From Emydura subglobosa (lineage: Eukaryota > Chordata > Testudines > Chelidae), in NCBI GenBank assembly GCA_007922225.1, contig ML680086.1, positions 9,365,472-9,429,471 on the forward strand: a DNA stretch of 64,000 bases. The letters are read 5' to 3'. Both the position numbers and the translations under genes were made by a program. This document shows positions 11,065 through 24,700 of this stretch, piece by piece. How positions within the stretch are numbered: the first letter of the stretch is position 1; every line of letters begins with the position of its first letter. The notes beneath the pieces were generated by a model that made no database searches, was not told the origin of the DNA, and saw nothing but the letters and a program-made list of their open reading frames with translations.

Positions 11065-14000
11065 CCTGCACATATGCTGCTTTTAGTGATTTGCATTTCC
11101 CACAGAACAGTTTGTCCCTTTTTTCTGATTTCAAAGAAATGCAACAAAAGACTTCCAGCCTTCCCTACAGTCTTACTCCAACTGCTCTGTTGCTCCCTTC
11201 CCTCAGACCCCTTCCCCCCAATCTTTTAGATCCAACAAAAAACAGCTGTCCAAAACAAACCCAATGAAATTCCAGTTATCCTGCTGGGGATTGTGGAAAC
11301 TTTTTGCCCAAGACCGCAAAGTGCTGGGAACGAGAGCAGGGATTACTAGTAATCACAGATCTACCCCAATGTTATCAAGCAACGTTACTGCCTTCATTTT
11401 TCTTGATCTGATCCCCAACATTAAATACAATAAGGTTAGTGGGACTGGGATTGGGGTGGTGGCAAGGGGAAGTACCAGGACTCATTTATAGTGGGGTGAG
11501 GGGGAAGGTATTGAAGAAGAGGGCTCTGGAGGTGGAGATTACTACAAAGTGACTCCAGAAGGAAGACAGTTCTGAAAACCAGTGCAGGGAACACTCTGAA
11601 GAAAGTTGCTCATTGGTTGTCCCAGAGTTGGACAAACCCCGGTGAAAGAAGACTGAAGCAAAATAGCCCTTTGGAGGCTGTGAACACTGAATGATACATA
11701 CACAGCCCCAGTCTTCGTATGGCTAGCAGTCTGGAAAGCAATAGCCACAGGGTGTCAGATTTGAGAAGACCTGTATGCATTCTTAATCTATTCTGCTTAT
11801 CTGTAGTTTTAATTCTATACCCGTCACCATAGTATCCAAGTGCTGTCTAACCCAACTGCTTTAATAGTAATGCAAGCAGTACACAAAAAGTCAATGCTTT
11901 TTGGCTCTACAAGCCCCTACTCTAGATAAGGGCAACAGAAGCTCTCTGTTGATTACAAAGTAAGCCTAAACCCAGTGACAAATAGCGCCATGACAACAAT
12001 ACAGCTCTTATTCTGGCACACAGGACACAAGACGAATGCTTAAACTAATGAACCAGCTAAGATCCAAACTACTGGAGTCCACTCAGACCGGGAACTAGCC
12101 TAAAACTCTGAAAGCAAAACCTGTCACAATGAAGAAAACTTGCAAGAGACCCAGTCCTACAAATAGCTATGCTGTTGTTTCCATGGAAACCTTCATCAAC
12201 ATAATTGAGACTCCTGTGACCAACTGTTAGGACTAATGCCTCCCATGTGACAATCTACCTCCTCCTGCCCTTCTTTCTCTCCCCACAACCATGCATCCAA
12301 GCTGCTGTTAAAGCACTGAGCAGCAGACTTAAGGCTTGAAAATACAGCTCAGTTAAGTTACTTTGTAATCACTCTCCCCACACCAAGAGTAAAAAACAGA
12401 AGCAGTACCTTGCAGACTAGGAATGCAGCACTGTTTCATTGAGTCTGCTTTATGAACCAGCAGGGATTTTAAGAAGATCTTAAGGAAGTTACATGCTGGA
12501 CTTCCTTAGTTTTGCATTTTCAAAAGCAGTGAGTGATACCCTAACCCTGCTCCCACTGTGATAAAGCTCCCACTGACTTCAATGAGAACAAACAGACCAA
12601 CATAGAATACCTCTGAAGATTCCACCCCTCTGTGCCTTTGAAAAACCCAGCCAAACCAGACATTTTGAAGACTGCCCTAGGTTGGAGGAAGGAAGGAAAA
12701 CTGTTGGCCCTGAGTGTAGCACTAGCTTGCAAGCAGTTAGTCCTGCTCATGCCAATCATTGCTCAATAGCCGGGCAGGTTTTAGGATGAAAATTCAAAGT
12801 CACAGCAATTTATACTTCCAGATGGGATGTCAGTCATCTGTTGCAGTGATTTCCAGAGTTACTGTCAAGTATTTAGTCAGTCTGCTTCAGAGATGTGTAC
12901 AAGTAGGGAAAATGAAAGTTTGGCTGTCTTGGTCATCCCAGTTTGATTAAGGATTTAACATCTTGTTTCTCATCAATCTAGGGTACATACAAACTAACAA
13001 TCCCTGTATTATCCAAGAACCTGAATCTTTAATGTATTTATCTTTCCTATCACACAAGGGTTGTGTTAAATGCTGTTATCCCCATTTTACAGATGGCAAA
13101 TTGAACAAGAGAGAGAGAGACTAAGTGACTAGTTCCAAATCACACAGGAAGTCTGGTGGAGCAGGGAATTGGATCTGGATCTCCAGATGCTTAGGCTATT
13201 GCCCTAACCATTGGACTGTCTGTCCTTCCTAGGAGACAGTATCAGGGTTTTACTTGTATCAAGCTTTTAAAATTAACATAAACCTTTATAGAGAAAAGAA
13301 CTACCACCAACAAATCCCCAGAATCTAGCTGTCATAGCTAAAGTTAGGAGATACTTTACAAGAAAAATGTGAGTTACCAACCACTGAGTGTAACTGAACA
13401 AAAATACACCACAGCCAATGGTTAACGCTTCAGAACGGTGTCCCTCCTCAGAAGAGAAAAGTTATTCTTAAATCTCAGCCAGGCTTAAGGTAGAAAGACC
13501 AGTGGGGCAGGAATGATTCAACCTGGATCCCTTGTGTCAACTGACTAGCAGATGTGGTTTAAACTTCGTCACATCCTCACAGCAGATAGAGATCTAAGAG
13601 AAGAGAAGAGATCAATGTTTCCAATGTGAGCTAAAAAGAGGAACTCATAAGAATTATTCCTACTCTATTACAGGTAAAATGCAATACTGGAGTGTATGCA
13701 ATGGGACTTTGTTCTTCTAAGAGGAGAAATTAAGGAAAAAAATCTATCCAATCATTGACAACCTCCAGCTGGAAACCCTTTGCAATATTACTAGCAGAAT
13801 ACATTTACCCCCCCAAAAAAGGAGAAATGGATATAATCAGGAGGGGAAAAAAATCGCAAAGACAATCCTTTGTCTAATTTCTTTTGCCTTAGAATCACAT
13901 GAACCTGGTAAAATGCTGAAGCTGTCTTTTCTTCCACTCCCAGCTACAACTGTGTGTTAATTCTTAGCCAGCCAAATGGGCTGGTACATTCCAGGAAACA

Positions 14001-15116
14001 CAAACCGGGTTCCAGATGGCTGTTGCCTAGCAGCAGCCCACATACTTGGTTGCTTAGGGAACTGATTCCTTGCATTCTCATTACACAGCTGTCTGCTGGA
14101 ATTGTTACTCCTGTCTGGGAAGATTACTCACTCAGCTACAAGCTGAGGCAGAGATTTCAGTCAGAACATGTCACTGAACAGAGATGTGGCCAGCCGGCAG
14201 CTAAACTGAAGCAGAGCATGTGGGGGCAGGGTGGATGGAAATGAAGGTGAGAGGATTACTCTTCCTATGTGAAAAATTAAACTTAATATTCATAATGTCA
14301 AGATTCTCTTTATAAAGGAGGAGGACCACCACCACCAAAGAAATTCAGGAAGTTAGCAACATAATTAAGCAAGACAGACCATCACACAAAAAGTGGCCAC
14401 TAAAGGCAGCATCATTTGTTAGTGTCTGCTCCCAGAATGGAGCATTTTTATATGACTATGTTTATATACATAGAGCTAAATTATGGATTCCATGCGACAG
14501 ACTGAGAATTAATCAAATTTTTAGACACTGAGTTAGAGGCAGTCTGTTTTCTCCATTGGTTGAGAGACTCACATGATTTAATTACTTCTTTAAACTAGTT
14601 AATATTTTAAAGCTTGTGACACTAATGCTATGCCTCCTCACACACTGAATTACTACTGTCCAATTACAATAGATAACTTAGCTGGAGCCAAGATGCATTG
14701 TTGCTATTTTGTTAAATCAACAAAGTATTTTGTAACAAGTATTTTGCAGTAACTACAGTTAGTAATTAGATAAGCATCAATTTACAAATCACTATCAACT
14801 CCTGGGAATTTTAAGATTAGGAGGCCCTGAAAGGTAAAGGCAGAGCACTCCCAGGGTTATATAATTATGAGTTTTCATCAGCTTGCATCATTACAGTCTG
14901 TACATTTTCATCAGTCTGCCAGGCCAGCACCATACACTTCAACACATCTAGAAGAATTTTTGGTCTTCCACCTCCCTCTAAAGTACCAACATTGTCTATT
15001 ACTCCCTCTTACCATGCCACCGAAATCCAGTTCCATCTCTCCAGCATGGCCACTCTTCCTCCAACTGGGAGGGACATTTGCATGTCCTCTCAGCCTAAGG
15101 CTACACTCTTAGAAGT
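11065..15116. other. Intronic stretch with one MIR-like copy
   Basis: Besides the SINE at 13060 there is only the short old motif CTCCCACTGACTTCAATGAG (12568-12590). No credible exon. Confidence 0.5.
13060..13235 (-). mobile_element. CORE/MIR-like SINE
   Basis: ATCCCCATTTTACAGATGG, AGACTAAGTGAC, CACACAGGAAGTCTGG and GCCCTAACCATTGGACTGTC, in reverse orientation. Confidence 0.7.
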
Positions 15117-15124
15117 GCTCCATG
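15117..15124. repeat. hAT target-site duplication, left copy
   Basis: GCTCCATG, identical to 18487-18494 on the other side of the element. Confidence 0.93.
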
Positions 15125-18100
15125 CAGGGTGAATAAAAATCAATTTTAAAAAAATCAGATTTTTAAAATTTAAATCGGATTTTTTTTTATTTAAAAAAAA
15201 AAAAATACTAAATTTCTCTCGTTTAAAAAATAAACTTACAATTAAATCTCATTACAAACATGCTAAACCTACACTTACAGTCTCATAAAAATGAATTAAT
15301 GGCTCTAGTCTGTCCAGCCTAACTATCAGCTTTTGCTTCTTGAACATTCTGGGCTTTCAGTTTCTGTTTCTCAGCAGACTGAAGTCACATGTGCAAAGAA
15401 GGACAAGCTGGATAGGATTGTTGTTGTTCTATGTTAATGTGGTGGTGAAGCTCAAGCAAGGCAGAGGAGTTAGTTAAGACACTGTCTTAAAGACAGAGAG
15501 ACAAAGGATGGAGGCAAAGTAGAAAGGAACAGTGGAGTGGACTGGAAAAAAAAAAGGGAAGACATTGTTCGATACACACATGGCTTCCTATTTCCCCCCC
15601 CCCCACTTTTGCCACAGAAAAACTGTCATGGCTTCTGGGCATAAGAGAGACCCTCTCTGGGAATATTTTGAAGAAATTCCTTCCCTGGATAAAAAAGGAA
15701 AAGTATCAAGTGTACACAGTGCAAGAAGGAGATGCAGGGCCTAGTTGCAAGAATGAAACATCATAATGAAAACTGCTTATCGGGAGAAAATGACGTGGAT
15801 ATGTCTGAAGAACAGTGTGGATCAACTGGTTAGTAACTTAAATAATTCGCTTTGCAATGCGTCCTCCTTTAAGACTCTCTCTATGCCTTTTAGTATAAGT
15901 GTGATTTAACAAGTAAATTCCCAAGCTGTTTGCTATGTTGGATGTTGCTACAAAAAATGTTTAGCTTAGCTAATCCTTATGGCTTGTTTAATTAGGTAAC
16001 TAGGTTTAGAATCTATCACCCAAGTATATGGTACAGAAAGCAGCAGTAAGAGAAATCTAGAGTTGCCAGTTGCCACTGGGTGTCATTTTCTTATTTTATA
16101 TTACATAATACATGCCCCTTATTTTGGAACATCATGGCCACAGACCATAATGGTGATGCCATAAGTCTATTCTCTATTTTACTTCAGCATAACTCAGCTT
16201 TCCCAAGGGAACTCCATCCTATACTTGTTCTCTCAAAAAACAGAAGTGACAGTGAGTTCTCTGGGGCTTACTCCAAAATTAAGTACACTCTAAGTGCAGT
16301 CAGTCTTAGCTCTTTTGGTAATTTGGAATCGGATCTGCATCCTTGCCAAAAAAAATGTAAATGATAACTGAATAATGGAGTGAGAAGAATTGAGAACGAC
16401 TATTCAAAATCATTTTTTAATTTTGTTTCAGGATCCCATTTAAGCATAAGAGACTTTGACTGACTATGTGCAACAACTTCAGAATCATTCATTGGTACTC
16501 TTAGCAGCAGTGCTACAACTAAACATATTTCAGACAACAAAATATCAGTAGCAAGCAAAAGATTTCAATCATTCAGTAAAACCACCACCATGGATGGGTT
16601 TGTAGTAAGGACCAGCAAATACCAATAAGACACCATAGATGAAAAGATTGCTCGGTTCATTTATGCCACAAATTCTCCTTTTTGCATTGTTAACAATAAA
16701 CACTTCATTGACGTGGTTGAGTCCTTACAACCAGACATTGGTGGAAAGTTGCTAGATACAGTGTATGAGAAGGAATTTGAACAGTGTGCAAGAAATACTG
16801 AGGGGAAATTTGCCAGTTTAAGCCTTGATGGGTGGAGCAATGTACACAATGATCCTGTAATATGTGCCTGTGTGACACCAGAACATGGGGTTGCATATCT
16901 TTCAGAAACCATAGATACGTTGGGAAATGCACACACAACAGAATATTTAAAAGATGTGGCAGTGACAGCTGTAGTAAACTGAACAAAAATTCAACAGTCA
17001 CGTGCGCAGTTTTGTCACAGACAATGTTGCAAACATGGCAAAGATGAGAAGATACTTAGAAGAAGAAATGGAAGGATGCTCCTTAACATATGGGTGCAGT
17101 GCCTATTTAATGCATCTTTTAGCCAAAGACTTAAGTACATCTTCTCCAGGAAGAAAAGAAAATGTTGAAGTTGCAAAATACTTCCATAACAACCATTTTG
17201 CTTCAGCTTCACTGAAGAGAGCAGGAGATCCAAACTAATTCTCCCTCAAGATGTTCGATGGAATTCTGTGGTTGATTGTTTTCAACAATTTATGAAGAAC
17301 TGGCCTATTCTCTTTAAACTTTGCGAAGAAAACCGTGATAAAAATAGATGGAAGTATCTCATCCAATGTATCTAACATTGGATTTAAGAGGAATGTAGAG
17401 GATATGCTCAGTATACTGAAGCTTATATCCATAGCCTTAAATAAACTTCAAAGAAATTGTTGCTGCATTGTTGATGCTGTTGAAATTTGGAAGGCACTTC
17501 AAGAGACATTGAGGAAAGGAATTCCTCGCCAGAAAGTTAAACTGCAGGCAACAAAGAAGCAAATGGATCATGCACTACCTCCACCTCATTTTCTTGCAAA
17601 CATTCTCGACACCAGATATAAAGGAAAATGCCTAACTTCTGAAGATGATGCTGCCATGGCATGGGCATCTCAAAATCCCTCCTCAGTTATGCCAGTCATA
17701 ATAAATTTCAGGGCTAGAGTGGAACCATTTAAACGGTACATGTTTACTGATGATGTTTTGAACACAGTCACTCCCCCGAATTGGTGGAAATCATTAGCCA
17801 GGCACCTTGAAACAGAGTTCCTTCAGTTGCTAAGCCAACTTTTCACAGCAGTAGCTTCCTCTGCAAGCAGAGGATATTTTCATTGTTTAGTATTATTCAC
17901 TCAAAGCTAAGAAATCGACTGGGAGTTGAAAAAGCAGGGAAACTCGTATTTCTGTTTCAGTCTATGAATAAAAATGACAGTTTGAGTGGGGAAGATGAGA
18001 GCTAGTTGTAGAAGTTTTAAGGACAGTGTATGTTTAGTGTTGTGATGACTTGTCTGTTAGAGTTAATAAAATTTGAAAAATTAAAAAAAAGTTTAAGGAC

Positions 18101-18486
18101 AGCTGGCAACTCAGAAGACTGCTGCAATTGCACATGTGAAACATTTATGTAACATTTAAGATTTATTTTAATAAAATATAAGTGCTATTGTGTTTGTGTG
18201 TGAGACTTAGTTCTTATCATTCCTAATGTACTGCTGCTGCATCTGCAGCTTGACACAGATAATGAGTATTATGTACTATTTCCTAAGTTAATAAAATCAA
18301 GTTATCTAAAAAATTAATTTACAACTCAATACATCTTTGTTTAACATGTTTTAGTGATCAGATTTGCACCATTGTTTAAGAAATGTGAAGAAGTATCAGT
18401 GGGAAATTTGATTTAAAATCAATGATTTTCTCTTGGTGATGTAAATCAATTATTTAAATCGCCTTGATTTAAATCAATCCACCCTG
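15125..18486 (+). mobile_element. Full-length hAT DNA transposon, inactivated
   Basis: The ends are inverted: CAGGGTG at 15125 and CACCCTG ending at 18486, followed inward by matching AT-rich stretches with AAATCAAT motifs. The element is flanked by a perfect 8-base direct repeat, GCTCCATG (15117-15124 and 18487-18494), the target-site length of the hAT superfamily. Inside lies a broken ZBED/hAT-type transposase on the plus strand. The element is 3362 bases long. The perfect target duplication fits moderate age, while the many frame breaks show that it is dead. Confidence 0.93.
15645..18003 (+). pseudogene. hAT transposase pseudogene (BED finger, catalytic core, dimerisation tail)
   Basis: Fragments appear in the family order. 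First comes a BED-type zinc finger with LWEYF, then in another frame KCTQCKKEM and a MKHHNENC end (about 15650-15770). After about 600 non-coding bases comes DEKIARFIYATNSPF at about 16635, then the core: SLDGWSN carries the first catalytic Asp (about 16815-16840) and FVTDNVANM the second (about 17005-17040). Then come LPQDVRWNSVVD (about 17245) and ILDTRYKGK (about 17600). The tail SKLRNRLGVEKAGKLV, the hAT dimerisation motif, sits near 17890-17945. Breaks include a TGA at 16981, frame changes near 17000, 17235 and 17865, and a gap before IGGKLLD at about 16735, where relatives have a short Pro-rich stretch. No function is expected for the host. Confidence 0.9.
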
Positions 18487-18494
18487 GCTCCATG
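18487..18494. repeat. hAT target-site duplication, right copy
   Basis: GCTCCATG, identical to 15117-15124. Confidence 0.93.
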
Positions 18495-21259
18495 TAGAGC
18501 CAAATGGCTCCCAAGATACCTAAAACTCTTGATTGGCCCAGCTGTGGTTGAACCAAGTTTGGCTCCAGAGGTTTTCCCTACCACATCACAACTGATGGGA
18601 TGCTGCATTGCAATATGCCCCTACTTCAAAAATAAATAAGACTCATTCTGCATACAAAACCCACCCAATCCAATACTATTCATCTTTAATATAGTATCTT
18701 TCATATGCAGAGGTGACTACTGAGACTATTTTTAGAGAACTGGGTATAATTCATCTGGGCACAAAAATAGATATAGAAGAAGAAAAGCAGAAATATATGG
18801 GTCTTCATGCTGATCATTTAGTGAGATGAGAGCTAAGAAAAGTACTAAGGTACACAAGGTAGTGTGCACAGGACTGAAACAACAGGAGTCTACTGTAGAC
18901 CCCACCTGTGAAAACCAAATGAACATTTCCTATTCTCTTTACAGAGGGTTTTTTTTAGGGGTGTAGGGAGCAGAAGAACAAGAGTTCTAATTTTGCCAAT
19001 TCAAAGAACTATATTGTTCCCATGCTCTTTGTATTGTGAGCAAGTTTCTATTATGCTCATTTCTGCAGCAAGATAGCTAAAACCTAAGAACTGGAAAGGT
19101 AGGGTTACTAGAATAATCAAACAATTTTCAGAGAAGCTCATATCCACGCCCCTTTCCTTGTATCCCTACAACTATGACTTAACAACAGTGCTGTAACTAT
19201 CTTGTCTCTCTGGCCTTCCCTACTCTCCTGCACACATGCAGTACTGTTCAGTCCTTGGCTGTAGATGCTATTTAGATACATGGCTGTGTATCTCACAGCA
19301 AGAAATCATACCTGACTGAAGTGCCTGGAAGCATGGCAGCATGTGTGAAAGGGGTCTCAGATGCAGGCTCTGAGATTTATCAACTTCCAGCAGCAAAATA
19401 AAAACAAAAACAGTCTAGAGGAGACGATTCATACAATTTGGGATCTTTGTAAATGTGGGTCAGGAAGATGGGAAATGGTCATTAAATAGCCTAGATATTA
19501 ATACTTAAGCACAAGCAGTATAAGTATTACCATATATTTCAATAAGACAAGTACCACTATCCTCTACACACAGATTCTGCTAGTCTTTGGAAAAACAATT
19601 AGTCCCCACTCTATCCCCTAAAAGTAACTGTAAAAAATCCTTCACATTCTACTACACTGTCACCACCCTGCATTGCTCAAAAGAGGAGCGTAGACACCAC
19701 AGTGATGGAGGCAGAAGCACCTAGAAAGTTTACAGCTGAAATGGTCATCTTAAAGGAGGAATATATAATGAAAAAAGACCAATCAGTAAACTGCTTTACT
19801 TCTGCGCAGGAAAAAATGAACTAAGCTTACTTTTGTAAAAGTTTAAAAGCAGACACTTTCTACTGAAAGCTTTCCTAAGACATCTAGCATCCATCTAAAC
19901 CTAGGGGAAAGTTAGTGACACCCTTCTGTCAAGTCAGGTGACACTGAGGTTAGATTGTAGGAACCCTAATCCTGTCTACCAACCTGTTCAACCTTGAAAA
20001 CTTTAAAACAAATGAAAAGCCAGAATACAGAGGAAAGTATTGACAGACCGGCCAAGAGATACAGCTATTTGAAACTAAGAGCCACATTTTTATATGTAGT
20101 TAGGTATCTAACTCCCACTGATGTCACCTTAGAAATCTGGCTCTAAGTTTTCTGTCCTGAGTTTCTACTCACTTGATAGTACAGCCATGTCCTTGAAGAG
20201 ATTCACTTCTTCACCAGTCTGACCTAATTTCTGTTGCAGAATCATCTCTGATCAGAAAATGACAAGAAACTACAGAAAGATAACATCCAAAGCTAGAGTG
20301 AGGGCTAATTTGCAGTTCAGGAGTCCAGTATGTTATCACAGAATCCTCTTGTTATTCAGTTAAGTTACTGATGAGAAAATTGCTTTATAGTTTAGTTCAG
20401 CAGCCACTACCAGAATGAATACGTTTGCCTTGGGTTTATGATCCTGTACTTCAGATCCATGAAACCTCAAAAAAAAACTATGGAATATTTCACACTTTCT
20501 TTACATTTCTGTATCTAGAATGCCTATCCTCTGTGCATTTTAATATCAGGCTGCTCATTAGTTTCTATTGGGCTTGTTTGTGTGTGAAAGCTACAGTGCA
20601 AACAGTAATAGGGTGTAGTAATAATAACATTAGCAATTTTAAAGCTGGCCTCCAATCTGACTCATCCCTTATAACAGCCAAGCTTCACACTGCCATGTAC
20701 CATTATTATTTTGAGAAGTGCTCACTGCCCCAGCAGAGATACAGGATTGAGATGCTGTCTCCTTGACAGAGTCAGAAGTGAGAGAGAGAAGAAACTGACA
20801 ATGGGAATAAACAGCAGAAGCCACAATAGCATGTTCTGCAGGGAAATTGCAGAAAGATTAAGCATTTATATAAGAAATCTAGTATTTGTTGCTCTGAAGT
20901 TACAGTTCCCTTCCCACTTCCCCTGCTTAATCTTGTTAGTGAACCCTGCAAAAGATAGTGCATAGCCTAACAAGAGCTGCAGCAAGTACCCACTTCTCAA
21001 TCAAGTGACAAACTTAAAGCTTGGATGGAAACATTTCAACAACAGTTAAGCAAGTACTGTCTAAGAAACCAGTGCTCAGCTACAGTCATGACATTTGAGA
21101 CACTAGGCCAGATTCATCCCTGATATAACTTAACTATGACAATTTGGATTATTGGCCAAAACTCAGTCCTGGGTGCCTAACAGGCTACAAAGTATGTTTA
21201 GGTGCCTAAATAAGCAGCCTGGTTTTGACAGCGAGAGATGATGGGTGTTCAATACTTAC
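18495..21259. other. Intronic stretch with old short motifs
   Basis: AGGTATCTAACTCCCACTGA (20102) and TTTAGGTGCCTAAATAAGC (21198) are pieces of an ancient family that recurs at 51880. Nothing else recognised. Confidence 0.45.
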
Positions 21260-21461
21260 TATGGATTTGAGAACCTAACTTTACGTAAAGTTCATTTTCT
21301 TCCTTCCCTTCTTCGCCATCATCACATTCCCCTAGGATGGGCTCTTTGTTCACTTGTTCTTTTACAGGAGATTTTTTCCCCATCAATCCTTCTGCCTCAG
21401 ATGAAGGAAGTTTTTCTGTAAACCTCATCCTCAAGAAACAAAGGAGAAATTTCACTCTCTC
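21260..21461 (-). CDS. Candidate alternative coding exon, possibly a third DLGAP4 N-terminus
   Basis: On the minus strand a good acceptor (CTTTATTTCCAG) is followed by 202 open bases and a strong donor (GTAAGTATT). An ATG at 21428, with A at -3, would open 56 codons: MRFTEKLPSS, then a Lys-rich part, then an acidic run (GECDDGEEGKEENE), ending LGSQIH plus one base. That phase-1 end equals those of the exons at 55803 and 40809, so it could join the same downstream DLGAP4 exon. I recognise no homologue of this peptide. The frame is also open upstream of the ATG to the acceptor, so it could be an internal exon of another minus-strand transcript. It could also be chance: AT-rich intron sequence produces open stretches, and the phase agreement has a one-in-three chance. 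Confidence 0.35.
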
Positions 21462-21728
21462 CTGGAAATAAAGCAGGGTGGGAATATGGCTTCTTTTAAA
21501 AAGAACTTCTGTGTAAGTCACCTAACTCTGTGTGCATATATACACAAGCATGTGCCCTCTACAGCTGTGGAGCCACAAGAACACCCCTTCAGCATATATT
21601 TAATGGACATATGACATTAAAAACACAGTCCACATGTAAACATTTGAATCTCTTGCTTTGCAGCCTGATATAGATAGATACACAGAGACCCCTAGCTGCT
21701 GATCTCTACCGCTTTATTTTTATTTTTT

Positions 21729-21730
<2 letters not shown>

Positions 21731-21762
<32 letters not shown>
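21731..21762. repeat. (AC)n microsatellite
   Basis: About 15 AC units after a T-rich stretch. Confidence 0.97.
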
Positions 21763-24700
21763 AGTGACTTTGAATGATCACAGCATTGTGGGTAGACATG
21801 CAGAAAATTGCATTTTTACAAGTTTCACCAATATTCCACTGGTCCTGGAATCAGTTGTCTTTAACACTACAATGACTTGTATAGATGTAAGATATGCAAA
21901 TGAATATACTGTCCAAATAAATAGTAACAAGAATAGCTTTTGGAATTCTTTATGGGGGTGCTGAATCCCTAAGTACAATTTCAAAGAATGATCTGTTGCT
22001 GAATATCTATTTGAGAAAGCTGTGGGATAGTCAGGATAATGTACTAAAAAAGGAGTAGTGATATCAGTACCTTCTCCCAAACAGAAACTGTAGATAACAC
22101 TATGATCGCACACGTTCTAGGACCCAAGAGTAATTTTGCACAGATTCTTCTGTGAAACCAACTGCTTTTCCTGGCAAGTAATCACAGAAATTATCTTCCT
22201 CCCCCGTCTCCTGTTACTCTCAAGTTCTTGGCCCTGAATCCCTGACAGGATGCAAGGTCATCTAACACTAGCAGAGGCTGGGTAGGAGATACAGGAAGAC
22301 CCTTCTCCAAAGGGAGACAATAGCTGCCTTCTTTTGAAAGGAAGTTCAAGTATTCAAGCCTGCCCCCCGTTTCTCTCTTTCTGCACATTTGTGGCATATT
22401 TGGGGGAGAGGAAGAAGGCACTCTAATCAGCTAAAGTGATGGAAGAAAACTGGATGGAGGATTTAGGAGGCAAACATCAGAGTTTACAAAATTGTTTTCT
22501 GTGAAGGATATAAATTGTATTGACACATGAGAGGGACAAGCTCCCAATGCACATGGCGAGTCTATAGAGTCTACCAGGCCACTCCCTCCACAGCCAAATT
22601 ATCAACCCTGCCAACAACTGAAGTGCCAGGTATTTTCACAATGAAGAGCCTATTCAAGTGTTTTGCTTCAGGTGGCTTTTGTAGTAAAAGTGCAAAAACA
22701 GAAATCCAACTCACAATATTCTTAGGCTGTGTCCATATCAGCTTTTTAAAAAACACACCCCAAAACGACAAAAAAACCCTCCTATTATTGCGCGCCTGCA
22801 GGAGTGGCACCAGGTCCAAATGACAGTGGTTAAAAAAATAATTCCACCACATGTACCATTTGTCCTCTAGTGCTCCCCCTGCTAGAGCTACATCAGTGGT
22901 AATAAGCCAAGGAAATCCAAAAGAAGGAAGACAATCTGGTGCCTCCCTACCAGTTTTGACCTTTCCCATCCATTTGTCCCTCTTTTAAGCATGTTTGCAG
23001 AGTTTTAAGAAATGGTGCTCAACATGAACTGCAAAAATTGGACAAGTGCAGCAGACCTGCTCTGATATTTCTAGTGCTAGCTGATATTTCAGGGCAATAT
23101 TTGTCACACTAGGAAGAAGTGTGCTCAGCTTCATTTTGGTCATTCCCTTTTCCTCTTCACTGACCACTAATTACTGATTAGAGGTTAAATATTACATTGG
23201 AATCTATTTTTTAACCCATTTGCTTGCCTTTCATTAGGAAGTCTTTTCACAGCATAGCTAAAAGGCAGCCTGCGGTAAAATTTTCCAACACGCTAAAGTT
23301 ACTTAGTTGCTTTTGAAAAAAATTTATTGTTGGTCTACAACCTTCACCTACAATTGTTCATTTAGGAATGTTAAATGGTGTCTTATTACACCACATCTCT
23401 GCTCTCTGAGAATTATCTGCTTACATTCACACAAGAATACACCATTATTAGCACTGCAGGGTCAGACATCTCTAGCTGCAGAATCTTTCTTACAAAGGGT
23501 AGTGTGAGACAGATACAAAAGGATTTGATTTTCACATCACAGACTGAGCTTGCAACACTAGAAGACAGAGTATTTGTTCAATTTGTATGTCAACAAGTTA
23601 TTCTAAGCAGCATCACAGCCCTGTACCAGTTCTCAATGAATGAATGGCTGGAGCCTCAATAGAGCACGTTGCAGTGATTTCTATTTGTCTATCTTTCGGC
23701 AAGACAGTAATTTCCTGTTCCGCAGAGTCACTTTGCAGTACAAAGACAAGCCAATACCCCACATGCTCCTTAATGCCTCACTTCTGAGGCTGCCTATTGT
23801 ATTGCCAGTGACCCTTCCTTTGATTTTAAAAACATTTGTCATTTTTCTGGTGATATTAGATTCTTACACATTGAGATCTCAAGACAAATCATGGACCAGT
23901 CTTTTTAAATCCAAAATACAATGATTTCCAGAAGGCTTCACTAAGATATGTATACCACAGAATACCTCAGCTGCTAGCTCAGGTGTCTTCACTATTACTA
24001 CTGTGCATTATTGCTTACGGAATCCAACCCATTCTAGTTTCAGAGAATATGTTCACTTTGCAATGAGTGCAAAGCAAAGGGAGAGGGGATGCTGCACAGT
24101 AAACCAACCAAACAACTTAGATTCCATGCCCTGAGGCCTGGCCTTTGGCACTCCCACGCAATGGCCACCTCAGATGGAAGGAGGTTTGGGGAACATGGAC
24201 AGTCCTGCAAATCTTGGATAAGGAAACCCCCAGGAGCCTCTAAGGCAAAGGCATCCACACAACTGGATGGCCTTTCTTGGCTGCCAAGGTGATGCCTGCT
24301 CAGTGAGGCAGCAAGCTGCTGACCCAATCGTTCCCATTCACAAAACCGAATGAGAAAGTCAAAGTAGTTTTTTACTTTTTGTTCCCATGGAAAAGTTGTT
24401 GAAAGCAATATATTTTCATAAAATTTTTTAATTTTGACAAGCATGTTTTCTGACGGAAAACTGACAAAACGTTTTTGACCAGCTTTATTTAACAAGTCTC
24501 ATTTTAGTCCCTTAGATATTTGATCACACCATGCAATATGGAACAACTGGCAATGTCTTGTACAAGACTAGATTAATGGGGGCCAAGTGTGCAAAATTGT
24601 TGTAGGTTTGCAATAGATTAAAAAAACTGTAAGAGGTCAAGTATGAACGGCACCTGCCCCACTATGTCATGCTCTCACCACACCGGGTAGCCTCACAACC

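Noticed and set aside
16713..17910. Intact domesticated ZBED gene
   Set aside because: Stops and several frame changes break the transposase, and it sits within full transposon ends and target duplications.
24040..24495. 151-codon minus-strand frame
   Set aside because: Its first part is an A/T-rich repeat and the rest matches nothing known; no acceptor/donor pair frames it.
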